The notes beneath the pieces are model-generated. The model saw only the letters and a program-made list of their open reading frames with translations. It did no database searches and was not told the DNA's origin. From positions 1-55,039 of the forward strand of contig CAKZOB010000057.1 of the NCBI GenBank assembly GCA_937135955.1: a DNA stretch of 55,039 bases, read 5' to 3'. The DNA comes from an uncultured Anaerolineales bacterium. GTDB lineage: Bacteria > Chloroflexota > Anaerolineae > Aggregatilineales > Aggregatilineaceae. Shown here one piece after another: positions 43,469 through 51,737 of the stretch. How positions within the stretch are numbered: position 1 is the stretch's first letter; each line of letters begins with the position of its first letter. The position numbers and the translations under genes are program-made.

Positions 43469-43879
43469 CGTTGGTGACGCGGGTCTTTTCGCCGCCCCCT
43501 ATCCTCTGCGTCTGTCCGGCAAACGTGACCACGCCGATTATACCCGTCCTTCTGCACCAGCGCCCAAGCGCAGGGTGCGTGCGGTGCGTGCAAGAGTGAC
43601 CAAGCAATTTGCCGCAGTTTGCTGCCCCTCTCCCTCGCGACTGCGTCGCGGGGCGAGAGGATTTGCTGTCCCTCGTGCGAGTGCTCCCCTTCGCCCGTGT
43701 ATAGCCCGCAGCGTGGGCGAAGGGGCCGGGGGATGAGGGCCATCGGGCGCGCCAAAGTCGCTGACAACCTTTGCACACACCTACCCTGCCCCTTTTGTGG
43801 CGCACAGCATTATAATCGAACAAGCGCCTGTCAGACCGTGACAGGTCTACAGTCTATCTTACGAAAGGCACATTTGGAG
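43469..43879. other. divergent intergenic region with palindromic repeats
   Basis: This 411-base region lies between the lipoprotein gene and the aminotransferase gene. It holds a leftward TATAAT at 43542-43537, a repeat block at 43622-43740, and a rightward TATAAT at 43811-43816 without a good -35. No RNA or small gene is recognised. Confidence 0.5.
43622..43740. repeat. double palindromic intergenic element
   Basis: Two stem-loops lie in tandem. The first pairs CTCTCCCTCGCGAC with GTCGCGGGGCGAGAG imperfectly (about 43628-43659). The second pairs CCCCTTCGCCC (43686-43696) with GGGCGAAGGGG (43715-43725) exactly. The block ends in GGGGGATGAGGG. Composition and layout resemble the elements at 36932 and 50021. 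Confidence 0.6.
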
Positions 43880-45127
43880 ATGACCGCTCTGCCCGCTTAT
43901 GATCTCGCGGCTGTGCGCCAGGCTTTTCCCATCGCCCAGCGCCTGATCTACGTCAATCACGCCAGCATCTCGCCCATGCCCCTGCCTGCTGTCCAGGCCA
44001 TGCAGGCCGCCGTCGCACGGCTGGGCGACGATCCCATGTCCTTCTACACCCCCCATTCTGGCTACGGTGATCTGTTCGCCACCTTCGCCCAGGAGATGGC
44101 CGCATTGATCAACGCTGCTTCACCTGACGAAATCGTCGGCGTCACGGCGACCTCCAACGGGCTGAACGCTGTCGCTCAGTCCATTGACTGGCAGGCTGGT
44201 GACAATATCGTGTTGGCCGATGTCGAATTCCCGTCCAACGTGTATCCCTGGATGGCGTTGCAGGCACGGGGTGTGGAGACGCGGCTGGTGCATACCCCCG
44301 ACGGCGGCGCATCGGTCGAGGCATTCGCGGAGCACGTGAACGCCCGCACCCGTCTGATCGCCGTCAGCGCCGTGCAATTCTTCACCGGTCACCGCGCCGA
44401 CCTGGCTGCCCTCGGCGCGTTCTGCCGCGAACGCGGCATCCTGTTCGCGGTAGATGCCATTCAGGCCGCCGGGCACATGCCGATCGACGTGCAGGCAACG
44501 GGCATTGACATCCTTGCCAGCGGCGGGCAGAAGTCATTGATGGGGCCGCCCGGTCAGGGCTTTCTCTATGTGCGGCGGACGGTCGCCGAGCGTCTGCGCC
44601 CCGCCGAGATCGGGCCGCTCTCAGTAGAAGACTGGCAGCACTGGCTGAAGTACGACCTGACCCCACGCCCGGGGGCGTTGCGCTTCGCCATGGGCACGAC
44701 CAATCTACCCGGCATGATCGCCCTCATCGAAAGCGTGCGCTTCCTGCGGGACATTGGGCTGGCGCATATTGACACCTGGACGCGCCATCTCTCACAGATC
44801 GCCATCGCCGAACTGCAGGCGCGCGGCTACCCTGTGATCACACCGTCCGATCCGGCGTCCCTGGGGCCAATCGTCACCTTCCGCGTGGGCAACTCCGCCG
44901 ATCCTGCCGCTGCCGAAGCACACGCCAGAGGGTTGCTGGCCCACCTGGCAGCGCACGGGGTGCGCGTCACCAAACACTGGGACGCCCAGGGTCTGCCGCA
45001 CTTGCGCATCTCAACCCATTGCTATAATACGGAAGACGAAGTGCGCCGGGTTTGCGCCCTTGTGGAGGACTACGATGAGCAGTCGCGTTCCCCAGCCGCC
45101 GGTTACCGGACAACTGCGCCGCACTGA
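43880..45127 (+). CDS. class V aminotransferase / cysteine desulfurase-like PLP enzyme
   Basis: The 415-residue protein belongs to the fold-type I class V group, which includes cysteine desulfurases, isopenicillin-N epimerase-like and kynureninase-like enzymes. The PLP-binding region reads FAVDAIQAAGHMPIDV, and the Schiff-base lysine is in SGGQKSLMGPPG (Lys218). No clear active cysteine loop of SufS or IscS type is seen, so desulfurase activity is doubtful. The frame is open from 43619, but ATG 43880 starts at the family's normal point. Its 3' end overlaps the next gene by 53 bases in another frame, so the two are probably translated from one message. The substrate is unknown. Confidence 0.85.
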   Translation: MTALPAYDLAAVRQAFPIAQRLIYVNHASISPMPLPAVQAMQAAVARLGDDPMSFYTPHSGYGDLFATFAQEMAALINAASPDEIVGVTATSNGLNAVAQSIDWQAGDNIVLADVEFPSNVYPWMALQARGVETRLVHTPDGGASVEAFAEHVNARTRLIAVSAVQFFTGHRADLAALGAFCRERGILFAVDAIQAAGHMPIDVQATGIDILASGGQKSLMGPPGQGFLYVRRTVAERLRPAEIGPLSVEDWQHWLKYDLTPRPGALRFAMGTTNLPGMIALIESVRFLRDIGLAHIDTWTRHLSQIAIAELQARGYPVITPSDPASLGPIVTFRVGNSADPAAAEAHARGLLAHLAAHGVRVTKHWDAQGLPHLRISTHCYNTEDEVRRVCALVEDYDEQSRSPAAGYRTTAPH

Positions 45128-46415
45128 ATGGGCACCGCCGCCCATCCGCTCGATCCAGGATACGGGGCTGAACATCGGCATCCTGTCCGACCTGGCCATC
45201 AAAATCCTGTACTTCGGCGGCTACCTGACTGGCAATCAGATCGCCGATATGATGCACCTGCCCTTCACCAACGTGGTGCAGATCGTCATGGAAGGGCTGA
45301 AGCGGGAGAAGTTCGTCGAGGTGCGCGGCGGCAGCGGCCTGGGTGCGGGTTCATTCGAATATGTGATCACGCTCAAAGGGATCGAGAAAGCGCACGAGGC
45401 CCTGGCCCGCACGCAATACGCCGGCCCCTGCCCTGTCACCCTGGAGCAGTACGTGGCGGCCATGCGCGCCCAGGCGACCGCCCGCCTGGAAGTGCACCGC
45501 GAGCACCTGGTCGAAGCGCTGAAGGGCCTCACCATCAGCGAAGAGATGCTGGGGCGCATCGGCCCCGCCGTCAACTCCGGCAAGGCTATTTTCATGTACG
45601 GCCCGCCCGGCAACGGCAAGACCACCATCGCGCAGCGCGTGGGCCGCATGATCCTGGGCAAGCCCATCTGGATACCCTATGCGGTAGATGTAGACGGGCA
45701 GGTCATCCGCGTCTTCGACAACATCAACCACGAAGTGATACCGGACAACGAGGAAGAGGAGCGCCGCGCTACAGCTACTGGCGAGCGTCGCGATGCCCGC
45801 TGGGTGCGCATCCGCCGTCCGGTGATCATGGTCGGTGGCGAACTGACGCTGGAGACGCTCGACCTGGTCTATGACCCCATCAACAAGTATTACGAAGCGC
45901 CCTATCAGATGAAAGCCAACGGGGGCATGTTCCTGATTGACGACTTCGGTCGGCAGCAGGTGCGCCCCCGCGATCTGCTCAACCGCTGGATCGTCCCGCT
46001 GGAAAGCCGCGTGGACTTCCTGACGCTCTCCACGGGGCGCAAGATCGAGATTCCTTTCAACGTGCTGATCGTCTTCAGCACCAACATGCCCCCCGCCGAC
46101 CTGGTGGATGAAGCTTTTCTGCGCCGTATCCCGCACAAGATCGAGGTGGGTGACCCCACCTTCGAGCAATTCCGCGACATCTTCAAGCGCGTGTGCGAGG
46201 CGCGCCGCGTGCCCTACGACGAAAAGGGCCTGGCCTATCTGCTGCAGGAGTGGTATATCAAGCAGAACCGCAAGCTACGCGCCGTGCACCCGCGCGACAT
46301 CATCGAGCAGATCATAGACATTTCGCGCTACCAGAACACGCCGCCCATGCTCACCAAAGAGCTGCTCGACCGCGCGGCTTCCGCCTACTTCGTAGACCTG
46401 AGCGCTGAATACTGA
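45075..46415 (+). CDS. AAA+ ATPase with N-terminal winged-helix-like region
   Basis: The 446-residue protein starts with a domain of about 150 residues that looks like a winged helix (LTGNQIADMMHLPFTNVVQ ... YVITLKGIEKA). An AAA+ domain follows, with Walker A MYGPPGNGKTT, Walker B GMFLIDDFG, sensor 1 VFSTNMPP and an arginine-finger segment FLRRIPHK. A lid domain ends the protein. The type is a conserved, poorly characterised bacterial ATPase, near MoxR in style. ATG 45075 is chosen because GGAGGA lies just upstream, which places the start inside the aminotransferase gene. It is followed 65 bases later by nnr, with a GC-rich stem (CCCGCC/GGGCGGG) between. Confidence 0.82.
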   Translation: MSSRVPQPPVTGQLRRTEWAPPPIRSIQDTGLNIGILSDLAIKILYFGGYLTGNQIADMMHLPFTNVVQIVMEGLKREKFVEVRGGSGLGAGSFEYVITLKGIEKAHEALARTQYAGPCPVTLEQYVAAMRAQATARLEVHREHLVEALKGLTISEEMLGRIGPAVNSGKAIFMYGPPGNGKTTIAQRVGRMILGKPIWIPYAVDVDGQVIRVFDNINHEVIPDNEEEERRATATGERRDARWVRIRRPVIMVGGELTLETLDLVYDPINKYYEAPYQMKANGGMFLIDDFGRQQVRPRDLLNRWIVPLESRVDFLTLSTGRKIEIPFNVLIVFSTNMPPADLVDEAFLRRIPHKIEVGDPTFEQFRDIFKRVCEARRVPYDEKGLAYLLQEWYIKQNRKLRAVHPRDIIEQIIDISRYQNTPPMLTKELLDRAASAYFVDLSAEY

Positions 46416-46480
46416 CCGGTACGCCCGCCGATGGTCGGGCGGGTGCGCTGTCGAATCATCACACATCTGAGGGATGGCCG

Positions 46481-48190
46481 ATGCCGAAGATCGTCACCAC
46501 CGAACAGATGCGCGCCATCGAGCGCGCCGCCGACGCCAAAGGACACACCTACGCCGAGATGATGGAGCGCGCCGGACGCGCTGTCGCCGAGCGGGTCAAG
46601 CAATTGCTGGCGGGGATCGAGCAGCCCCGCGTCGCGGTGATTGTCGGGCCGGGCAACAACGGCGGCGACGGCCTGGTAGCTGCGCGCATCCTGGCCCAGG
46701 AAGTGGCAGGCGCTTCAGTGGGCGCGTTCCTGCTCAAAGAGCGCGGCGACGATGATGCGGTCTTCGTCGCCGCGCGCGAGGCGGGCGTTTTCATCGCCGA
46801 TGCTGCCAATGACAAGGCTGCCGGATATCGGGTGTTGCAGAACCTGGTCGCCAATGCCGACGTGCTCATTGACGCGCTCTTTGGCACTAGCCTGCGCCTG
46901 CCGATCAAAGGGGACGCGTCCAAAGTGTTGCAGGCCACGCACAAGGCGATCGCCCTGCGCCGCGCCGACCGCCCCGCGCCGCTCCTCATCACACCCGCGC
47001 ATCTTGCTGACAGGCCGCGCGACGAAGGCCCGATCATCATCGCCGTAGACTGCCCCAGCGGGCTGGACTGCGACACTGGCGAGCTGGACGCCAACGCCCT
47101 GCACGCTCACGAGACGATCACTTTCGCCGCGGCCAAGCCCGGTCTGCTGACCTTCCCTGGCGCAGAGGCTGTCGGCACGCTGCACGTGGCCGACATCGGT
47201 CTGCCGCCCCGCCTGCCCGAATTGGAGGAGGTCACCCTGACGCTGGTGGACGCTGCGGAAGTGCGGGCACGCCTGCCGCGGCGTCCGCTGGACAGCCACA
47301 AAGGCACTTTCGGCAAGGCGATGGTCGTGGCAGGCAGCCTGAACTACACCGGCGCGGCCTACCTGGCGGCGGCGGCGGCCTATCGCGTCGGCGCGGGCCT
47401 GGTGACCGTCGGTGCGCCACAGATCATCGTGCCGACGTTGGCCGGTATGCTGCCCGAAGCCACCTGGTTGCTGCTGCCGCACGACCTGGGCGTGATCAAC
47501 GACGCTGCCGTCAAGGTGCTGCGCGACGAACTAGAGGGCTATACCGCCCTGTTGCTCGGCCCTGGCTTTGGCCGCGAAGAGGTGACCGGTGAATTCTTGC
47601 GCGAACTGCTGCGTCCGGAGGAGGAAATCCGCCACTCACGGGCTATCGGTTTCGTCCCCACGGAACCGCAACTGAACGCACCGCCTCCCCCCACTCCCCT
47701 TCCGCCGCTGGTGATAGACGCCGACGGCCTGAACCTGCTGGCGGAGATGGACGACTGGCCGCGCCTGATCCCGCCCGGCACCATCCTCACGCCGCACCCC
47801 GGCGAATTCGCGCGGTTGGCTCGCCTGGAGCGCGATCAGGTGCAGGCGAATCGGCTGGCGCTCGCCCAGGCCAAAGCCGCCGAATGGAACTGCGTGCTTG
47901 TGCTGAAGGGCGCGTTCACCGTGATCGCCGCCCCTGATGGACGCACAGCAGTCGAACCGTTTGCCACCCCCGCTTTGGCCAGCGCCGGCACAGGCGACGT
48001 GCTGGCGGGGGCAATTGTCGGGCTGCTGGCACAGGGGTTGGAACCATTCGATGCGGCGCTGGCCGGAGCCTACCTGCACGGGCTGGCCGGTGTGCTCGCC
48101 GCGGAGCTTTGGGACACGACGGCCAGCGTCACCGCCGGAGACGTGTTGGAACTGCTGCCGGAAGCGGTAGCGCTAGCCGAACGAGCCTGA
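46481..48190 (+). CDS. nnr: bifunctional NAD(P)HX epimerase/dehydratase
   Basis: This 569-residue enzyme repairs hydrated NADH and NADPH. The N-terminal half is the YjeF_N epimerase (MRAIERAAD, GPGNNGGDGLVAARIL, DCPSGLDCDTGE). The C-terminal half is the ADP/ATP-dependent dehydratase of the ribokinase fold (SHKGTFGKAMVVAGS, VIDADGLNLL, TPHPGEFARL, SAGTGDVLAGAI). A loop of about 25 residues rich in Pro (QLNAPPPPTPLPP) is inserted before the DADGLN motif. Both active sites look whole. ATG 46481 is preceded by GAGGG. It stands alone after the AAA+ gene and converges on the RRM gene, with a small hairpin in the 52-base gap. Confidence 0.95.
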   Translation: MPKIVTTEQMRAIERAADAKGHTYAEMMERAGRAVAERVKQLLAGIEQPRVAVIVGPGNNGGDGLVAARILAQEVAGASVGAFLLKERGDDDAVFVAAREAGVFIADAANDKAAGYRVLQNLVANADVLIDALFGTSLRLPIKGDASKVLQATHKAIALRRADRPAPLLITPAHLADRPRDEGPIIIAVDCPSGLDCDTGELDANALHAHETITFAAAKPGLLTFPGAEAVGTLHVADIGLPPRLPELEEVTLTLVDAAEVRARLPRRPLDSHKGTFGKAMVVAGSLNYTGAAYLAAAAAYRVGAGLVTVGAPQIIVPTLAGMLPEATWLLLPHDLGVINDAAVKVLRDELEGYTALLLGPGFGREEVTGEFLRELLRPEEEIRHSRAIGFVPTEPQLNAPPPPTPLPPLVIDADGLNLLAEMDDWPRLIPPGTILTPHPGEFARLARLERDQVQANRLALAQAKAAEWNCVLVLKGAFTVIAAPDGRTAVEPFATPALASAGTGDVLAGAIVGLLAQGLEPFDAALAGAYLHGLAGVLAAELWDTTASVTAGDVLELLPEAVALAERA

Positions 48191-48242
48191 TCGCGCGCCT
48201 CTAGCCGCGCTGAGTCTCAACTCAGGGCTTCGCTACGGTCTC

Positions 48243-48788
48243 CTAATCACCGCCGACGGGGAGCTTACCCTTGCGGTTGTAGACGATGCGGCGCGCCTCC
48301 GGCGGCATGCGAAAACGCGCCAGGTAGAAGAATATCCCGCCTTTGGTGCGGCGCGTACCGTCCGCCGTGAACATCCCACCCTGGGCGTCGATCGCCAGCG
48401 CTTCCTCAGCCAGCGCCATGGCGAAGCGTCCGCCACACATATACACGATCGCTTCGATCTGCCGCAGCGGTTTCGCTTCGGTTTCCTCCAGGAGGGCAGC
48501 GATCTCCTGGACGGTCTTGCGCTGACGCGGCGTTATATCCTTATCGAGGTCAGGCAGGTAGTAGCTCACATACAGCCGCTTTCCGGCCAGTTCAGTCCCA
48601 TTGAGAGCGTTCAGCGCGTGCGTCGCCTGCTTCTCCGTGGCCATTTCCACCACAGCGACCGGCTGCTGCACATGTGGTTCCGTCGAAATCGTCACCGCCG
48701 TCACCTCGCCGTGCGCCGCAAACAGCGCCCGCAGGTCGTCGGCGGTGATCGTTTCATCCAGATTGGCCACGAACAACGCAATTGCCAT
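48243..48788 (-). CDS. RRM protein with a PHAX-like RNA-binding C-terminal domain
   Basis: The 181-residue protein has an RNA-recognition motif (residues 1-78). RNP2 reads LFVANL; the RNP1 strand reads PVAVVEM and lacks the usual aromatic pair. Residues 106-173 resemble the RNA-binding domain of PHAX, the eukaryotic snRNA/snoRNA export adaptor. The match is a helix with IVYMCGG, then AIDAQGGMF, DGTRRTKGGIFFYLAR and a basic end. The pattern GG(L/M)F-x-x-(D/N)G-(S/T)-RR-(T)-x-GG(V/I)F is the mark of that domain. It is the last gene of a four-gene leftward operon. Its ATG overlaps the upstream stop (TGATG); the longer open frame to 48836 overlaps that gene. It may bind structured or single-stranded small RNA. 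This is inference from sequence pattern. Confidence 0.82.
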   Translation of the reverse strand: MAIALFVANLDETITADDLRALFAAHGEVTAVTISTEPHVQQPVAVVEMATEKQATHALNALNGTELAGKRLYVSYYLPDLDKDITPRQRKTVQEIAALLEETEAKPLRQIEAIVYMCGGRFAMALAEEALAIDAQGGMFTADGTRRTKGGIFFYLARFRMPPEARRIVYNRKGKLPVGGD

Positions 48789-49108
48789 CAGTGCCTTCCC
48801 TCGTCGTGTTCCGGGCTTTGCCAGACTGTCCGCCATCGTCGCGCGGCAATCGCCCGCCCCTCAGCCAATGCCTCTTCGACCGATTCGCCCCGCACCCGCT
48901 CCAGTTGCTGCTCGACCTGTTCCAGCGGACGGCGGACGGCCTCGCCCACCCGTCGCCGGATGATCAGGCCGCGCTGCACGACTGCTTCGCGCAGAAAGTC
49001 TGTACCGCGCGGGGCCAGCCACGCCACCGCCGGAATGCTGATGGCCAGTCCTACGACCAGCCCGGCGAGGAATTCCACTGTCCCTTCGGTGCGCTCCTGC
49101 TCTGCCAT
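48788..49108 (-). CDS. small membrane protein, YtxH-like
   Basis: The 106-residue protein has one membrane helix near the N-terminus (EFLAGLVVGLAISIPAVAWL). A charged, helical and partly coiled-coil tail with many Arg/Glu follows, the build of YtxH-type stress proteins (PF12732 type). It lies between a two-helix membrane protein gene (three-base gap) and the RRM gene (one-base overlap), so it is in the same operon. Function is unknown. A membrane tether for the neighbouring products is possible. Confidence 0.7.
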   Translation of the reverse strand: MAEQERTEGTVEFLAGLVVGLAISIPAVAWLAPRGTDFLREAVVQRGLIIRRRVGEAVRRPLEQVEQQLERVRGESVEEALAEGRAIAARRWRTVWQSPEHDEGRH

Positions 49109-49111
49109 GCG

Positions 49112-49639
49112 CTAGCCCTCCTTGGCTGGACGAGCACCAGCGCGTCCCTGCCGCACCGACCGGCGCAGCCGCAACAGTTCGCGCACCACCCCGCCGACGC
49201 CTGCCATCAGCGCGCTAGCCTTGATCACCGGCTCGACCAGGTTCTGGCTCATGAACTGCGCCGTCCCACGCACGGTGGTGACTGTCTCATTGGCGTTATC
49301 CACGATCGGTTGCAGTTCGTTTTGCAGCAGGTTGACCAGCGCGGCCAGTTGCAGGATGAGCACGATCAGGGCGATGCCCATCAACATGCCCTCCATAGCC
49401 AGCACGATGATGAACAGGTCGCGGATAATACCTACCCAGCTTGCCGCGTCATCGGGATCGGCGATGATGGCGACCGCTAGCGCCCCCACCAGCCCGATGA
49501 TGAAGACGGCCACGATCGCTGCACCGCCCACCAGCGGCCAGAAATACCAGGCACGCCCCTTCTTCTGTGGCGGCGCTTCGCCCTGCGGCGCGGCCAGTTG
49601 CGCCGCGCTTTGACCTGGCTTGTTCGCTTGTTCCGGCAT
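49112..49639 (-). CDS. membrane protein of unknown function with amphipathic tail
   Basis: The 175-residue protein has a polar, Gln/Pro-rich N-terminus and two membrane helices (FWPLVGGAAIVAVFIIGLVGALAV, and a second near GMLMGIALIVLILQL). The tail of about 75 residues is helical, with LLQNELQPIVDNANETV, reminiscent of DUF948-like membrane proteins, and ends in a basic stretch. ATG 49639 is chosen since GAGGAG lies about nine bases before it; the frame is open to 49684. It follows the 83-residue membrane protein gene by 48 bases and precedes the YtxH-like gene by three. Function is not recognised. Confidence 0.65.
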   Translation of the reverse strand: MPEQANKPGQSAAQLAAPQGEAPPQKKGRAWYFWPLVGGAAIVAVFIIGLVGALAVAIIADPDDAASWVGIIRDLFIIVLAMEGMLMGIALIVLILQLAALVNLLQNELQPIVDNANETVTTVRGTAQFMSQNLVEPVIKASALMAGVGGVVRELLRLRRSVRQGRAGARPAKEG

Positions 49640-49687
49640 GGTCGCCCGCTCCTCACCTGCACCGCAACCGCTTCTCTGGCACATGGA

Positions 49688-49939
49688 CTAGCGCGTGAGC
49701 ACACGCGCCACCACCAGTGCCAGCCAGGCTCCCACTGTCGCCGACAGCATGTGCAAGGGGCCAAGGTCCAGCAGTGTCACGCCCAACGCCTCGCCAGCGC
49801 TGTGCCCCAGCGCGAATCCCAGCCATGACGCCAGCAAGAACAACGCCAACCGCCGCGCGTCCCCTCCGCTGACCAGGTGAAACGCAGCCCCGTAGAGCGT
49901 GGCCACAATGACGCTGAACACAAACGACGGGCTTGGCAT
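49688..49939 (-). CDS. small multi-helix membrane protein
   Basis: The 83-residue protein has about three hydrophobic segments (FVFSVIVATLYGAAFHLV, LALFLLASWLGFALGHSAG, MLSATVGAWLALVVARVL). ATG 49939 has AAGGTG seven bases upstream and gives a start right before the first helix; the frame is open to 49990. It heads the four-gene leftward operon ending with the RRM gene. No family is recognised. Confidence 0.6.
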   Translation of the reverse strand: MPSPSFVFSVIVATLYGAAFHLVSGGDARRLALFLLASWLGFALGHSAGEALGVTLLDLGPLHMLSATVGAWLALVVARVLTR

Positions 49940-50348
49940 GGCACCTTGCTGCTGTCGCTCAAGAGCCTGTGGCAGGCCTAGCCCTGCCAACGCGCCTTAG
50001 TGTAGCACAGAGTGAGCCAACTCACGAGAGCGGGGTGATTACATCAAATGCACTCAGCGAGGCTGGGGGTGAGGTCAATCACAGCCCAGCAAACGGCTTG
50101 GCACAGTTTGCGCGCGCCCGTCCGTAGGCGCTTACCTCACCCCCGCTCGGCGCTGACGCGCCCCCAAGCCGAGCGTAGCGAGGCGGGGGGTGAGGTAAAG
50201 CGGCAAGCGGTTTGATGCAATCCCCCTGCTCACGGGAGCGGGTGCTCTTTCAGCCCCGCCGATTGTACGCTACAATTGCTACAATCATGACGTAATGGGG
50301 TGCAGCTCCGTTTACTGGAGTCAAGAATCTGAACACGGACGGAAGCCT
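49940..50348. other. divergent intergenic region holding a MITE-like element
   Basis: Between the leftward membrane-protein operon and the SRPBCC gene, most of the 409 bases are the element at 50021-50238. A short AT-richer part (50258-50300) before the rightward gene probably carries its promoter (TACAATTGCTACAATC contains TACAAT at about 50271 and 50280). An alternative ATG start at 50295 also lies here. Confidence 0.5.
50021..50238. mobile_element. MITE-like element with 28-base terminal inverted repeats
   Basis: The first 28 bases (from CTCACGAGAGCGGGGTGATT) and the reverse complement of the last 28 (from CTCCCGTGAGCAGGGGGATT) agree at 23 positions, both ending in CATCAAA. Inside lies a nested exact inverted repeat, TTACCTCACCCCC (50132-50144) with GGGGGTGAGGTAA (50186-50198), enclosing GCTCGGC/GCCGAGC. 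Two near-identical direct copies of GCGAGGCKGGGGGTGAGGT occur near 50057 and 50178. No transposase or long reading frame is present. No clear target duplication is seen at the ends. Confidence 0.6.
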
Positions 50349-51614
50349 GTGACGCTGATTGATCAGCGCATTTTGATTGATGCGCCGCCTCAGGTCATCT
50401 GGGATTACATCGCCGACCCCGACAAGTTGGTCGAGTGGCACGCCGGTTACAGCAGCATTTCCGTGCTCACCACGCAGCGGACAGGTGTCGGCGTGCGTCG
50501 CCGCTGCGCGTTGGTCAGCGGTGGCAAAGACGTGATCGAGCAGATCGTGGCCTGGGTCGAGGGCCTGGGATACGAATACACCATCGTCGAAGGGGGGCCG
50601 TACCGCTCCTTCCGCGGGCGTTTTCGGCTGCAACCCGGCCCCGACGGCACCAGCGTACAGTGGACAGTCGAGTATACGCCCAGAGGTCCGCTGGGCTGGC
50701 TGCGCGATCGCCTGAGCGGGCAGAAACAACTGACCGCGCTGATGGCTGCCAGCCTGCGTGAACTGCGCCAGCAAATCAACGCGCTGGGCGTGCGCATGGA
50801 CGTTGCCTATCGCGCTCGCCTGGGCATTCAGGGGCGCTTGAACGCAGCGGAACGCGCCCAGTATCAACGCCGTCACCCTGCGCCGGAGGGCGTCGCACCA
50901 GCCACCGCCAACAATGCAGAGCAGGCCGCGTCCCCGTCACCAACCCAGCCTGCGCCCGCAGAACCGACTCCCGTCCGCCACGACGTGGACACCGAGCCGA
51001 AACCGCCCGCCGGTCTGCGCGAGGCGCTGACAGCTCAGCAGGAGGCAGCGGAGGCACTCCCGCCGCCCCCACCTCCGGCACGGATCACGCCCCCAGAGCC
51101 AGTGCGGCCCGTTGTGTCCACTCTGCCGCAGACGGCCCTGTTGTCGGAGCGGGCAGCCGATCATCAGCGGCCCACGCCGCCACGGGGTATCCCCGCTGTG
51201 CGCCCGTCTGCCACAACGGAAGAACCGCCGCCCGCGGCACGCCCGGCGGTCGCCTCCGCAGAAACGGCCACGGCCCGCCCGACCCCTCCGCACGGCGTAC
51301 CGGCCTCGCCCAGCCAGGACACGACGGCAGACGAACGCCCTACCCTGCCGCCGCCTGTGCCCAAGACCGACACCGGCGAGTTGAGCATCTGGGAAATATT
51401 CGGCATTCCGCGCCCTAGCGAGCAGGATCAGGCAGTGCTGCAGGGCCTGATCGAGACGGTAACCGCGCGCCAGGCCAGCCAAAAGCGCCGACAGTGGCTG
51501 CGGCGCGGGTTTCGCCGCCCGCCGCGCGTGCGGCTAAGTCATTTTGCCCAGGGATTGCGCGCCCGGCTGACCATGGCGCGCGTCAGAGTCCGCCCATGGC
51601 GACAACGGCCATGA
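50349..51614 (+). CDS. SRPBCC-domain protein with long Pro-rich C-terminal region
   Basis: The first 150 residues are a START/SRPBCC (polyketide cyclase/dehydrase-like) fold: RILIDAPPQVIWDYIADPDK at the start and a long final helix (LTALMAASLRELRQQINAL). Such domains bind hydrophobic ligands. About 200 residues rich in Pro/Ala/Thr follow, probably disordered, with repeated PTPP and PPP runs. A C-terminal segment GELSIWEIFGIPRPSEQDQ, then a very basic end (many Arg), could bind nucleic acid or membrane. GTG 50349, preceded by GGAAG, is the likelier start; ATG 50295 has no ribosome binding site. No partner gene is adjacent. Function is unknown. Confidence 0.72.
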   Translation: MTLIDQRILIDAPPQVIWDYIADPDKLVEWHAGYSSISVLTTQRTGVGVRRRCALVSGGKDVIEQIVAWVEGLGYEYTIVEGGPYRSFRGRFRLQPGPDGTSVQWTVEYTPRGPLGWLRDRLSGQKQLTALMAASLRELRQQINALGVRMDVAYRARLGIQGRLNAAERAQYQRRHPAPEGVAPATANNAEQAASPSPTQPAPAEPTPVRHDVDTEPKPPAGLREALTAQQEAAEALPPPPPPARITPPEPVRPVVSTLPQTALLSERAADHQRPTPPRGIPAVRPSATTEEPPPAARPAVASAETATARPTPPHGVPASPSQDTTADERPTLPPPVPKTDTGELSIWEIFGIPRPSEQDQAVLQGLIETVTARQASQKRRQWLRRGFRRPPRVRLSHFAQGLRARLTMARVRVRPWRQRP

Positions 51615-51643
51615 AAAGAAAAAACGGCGTTCGTAACGCCGTT
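51615..51643 (-). terminator. intrinsic terminator of tRNA-His
   Basis: On the reverse strand AACGGCGTT and AACGCCGTT pair around ACG and are followed by TTTTCTTTT. It ends transcription of tRNA-His and lies directly beyond the stop of the convergent SRPBCC gene. Confidence 0.85.
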
Positions 51644-51649
51644 CATTGG

Positions 51650-51723
51650 GGTGGCTGGTGGGATTTGAACCCACGACCTTCTGATCCACAGTCAGACGTG
51701 CTAACCCCTGCACCACAGCCACC
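51650..51723 (-). tRNA. tRNA-His (anticodon GTG)
   Basis: The reverse strand gives acceptor GTGGCTG/CAGCCAC with an encoded G at position -1 opposite C73, the identity mark of histidine tRNA. The anticodon stem is TCTGA/TCAGA around CTGTGGA, with anticodon GTG. The T arm is GTGGG-TTCAAAT-CCCAC. The three bases after C73 read CCA, which may be chance, since the other two tRNAs of the window lack it. A promoter (51738) and a terminator (51615) flank it. Confidence 0.96.
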
Positions 51724-51737
51724 GCGGTGATGGCAGG

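Noticed and set aside
51647-51649. Encoded CCA end of tRNA-His
   Set aside because: The other two tRNAs of the window lack CCA, so this is probably chance rather than a rule of the genome.
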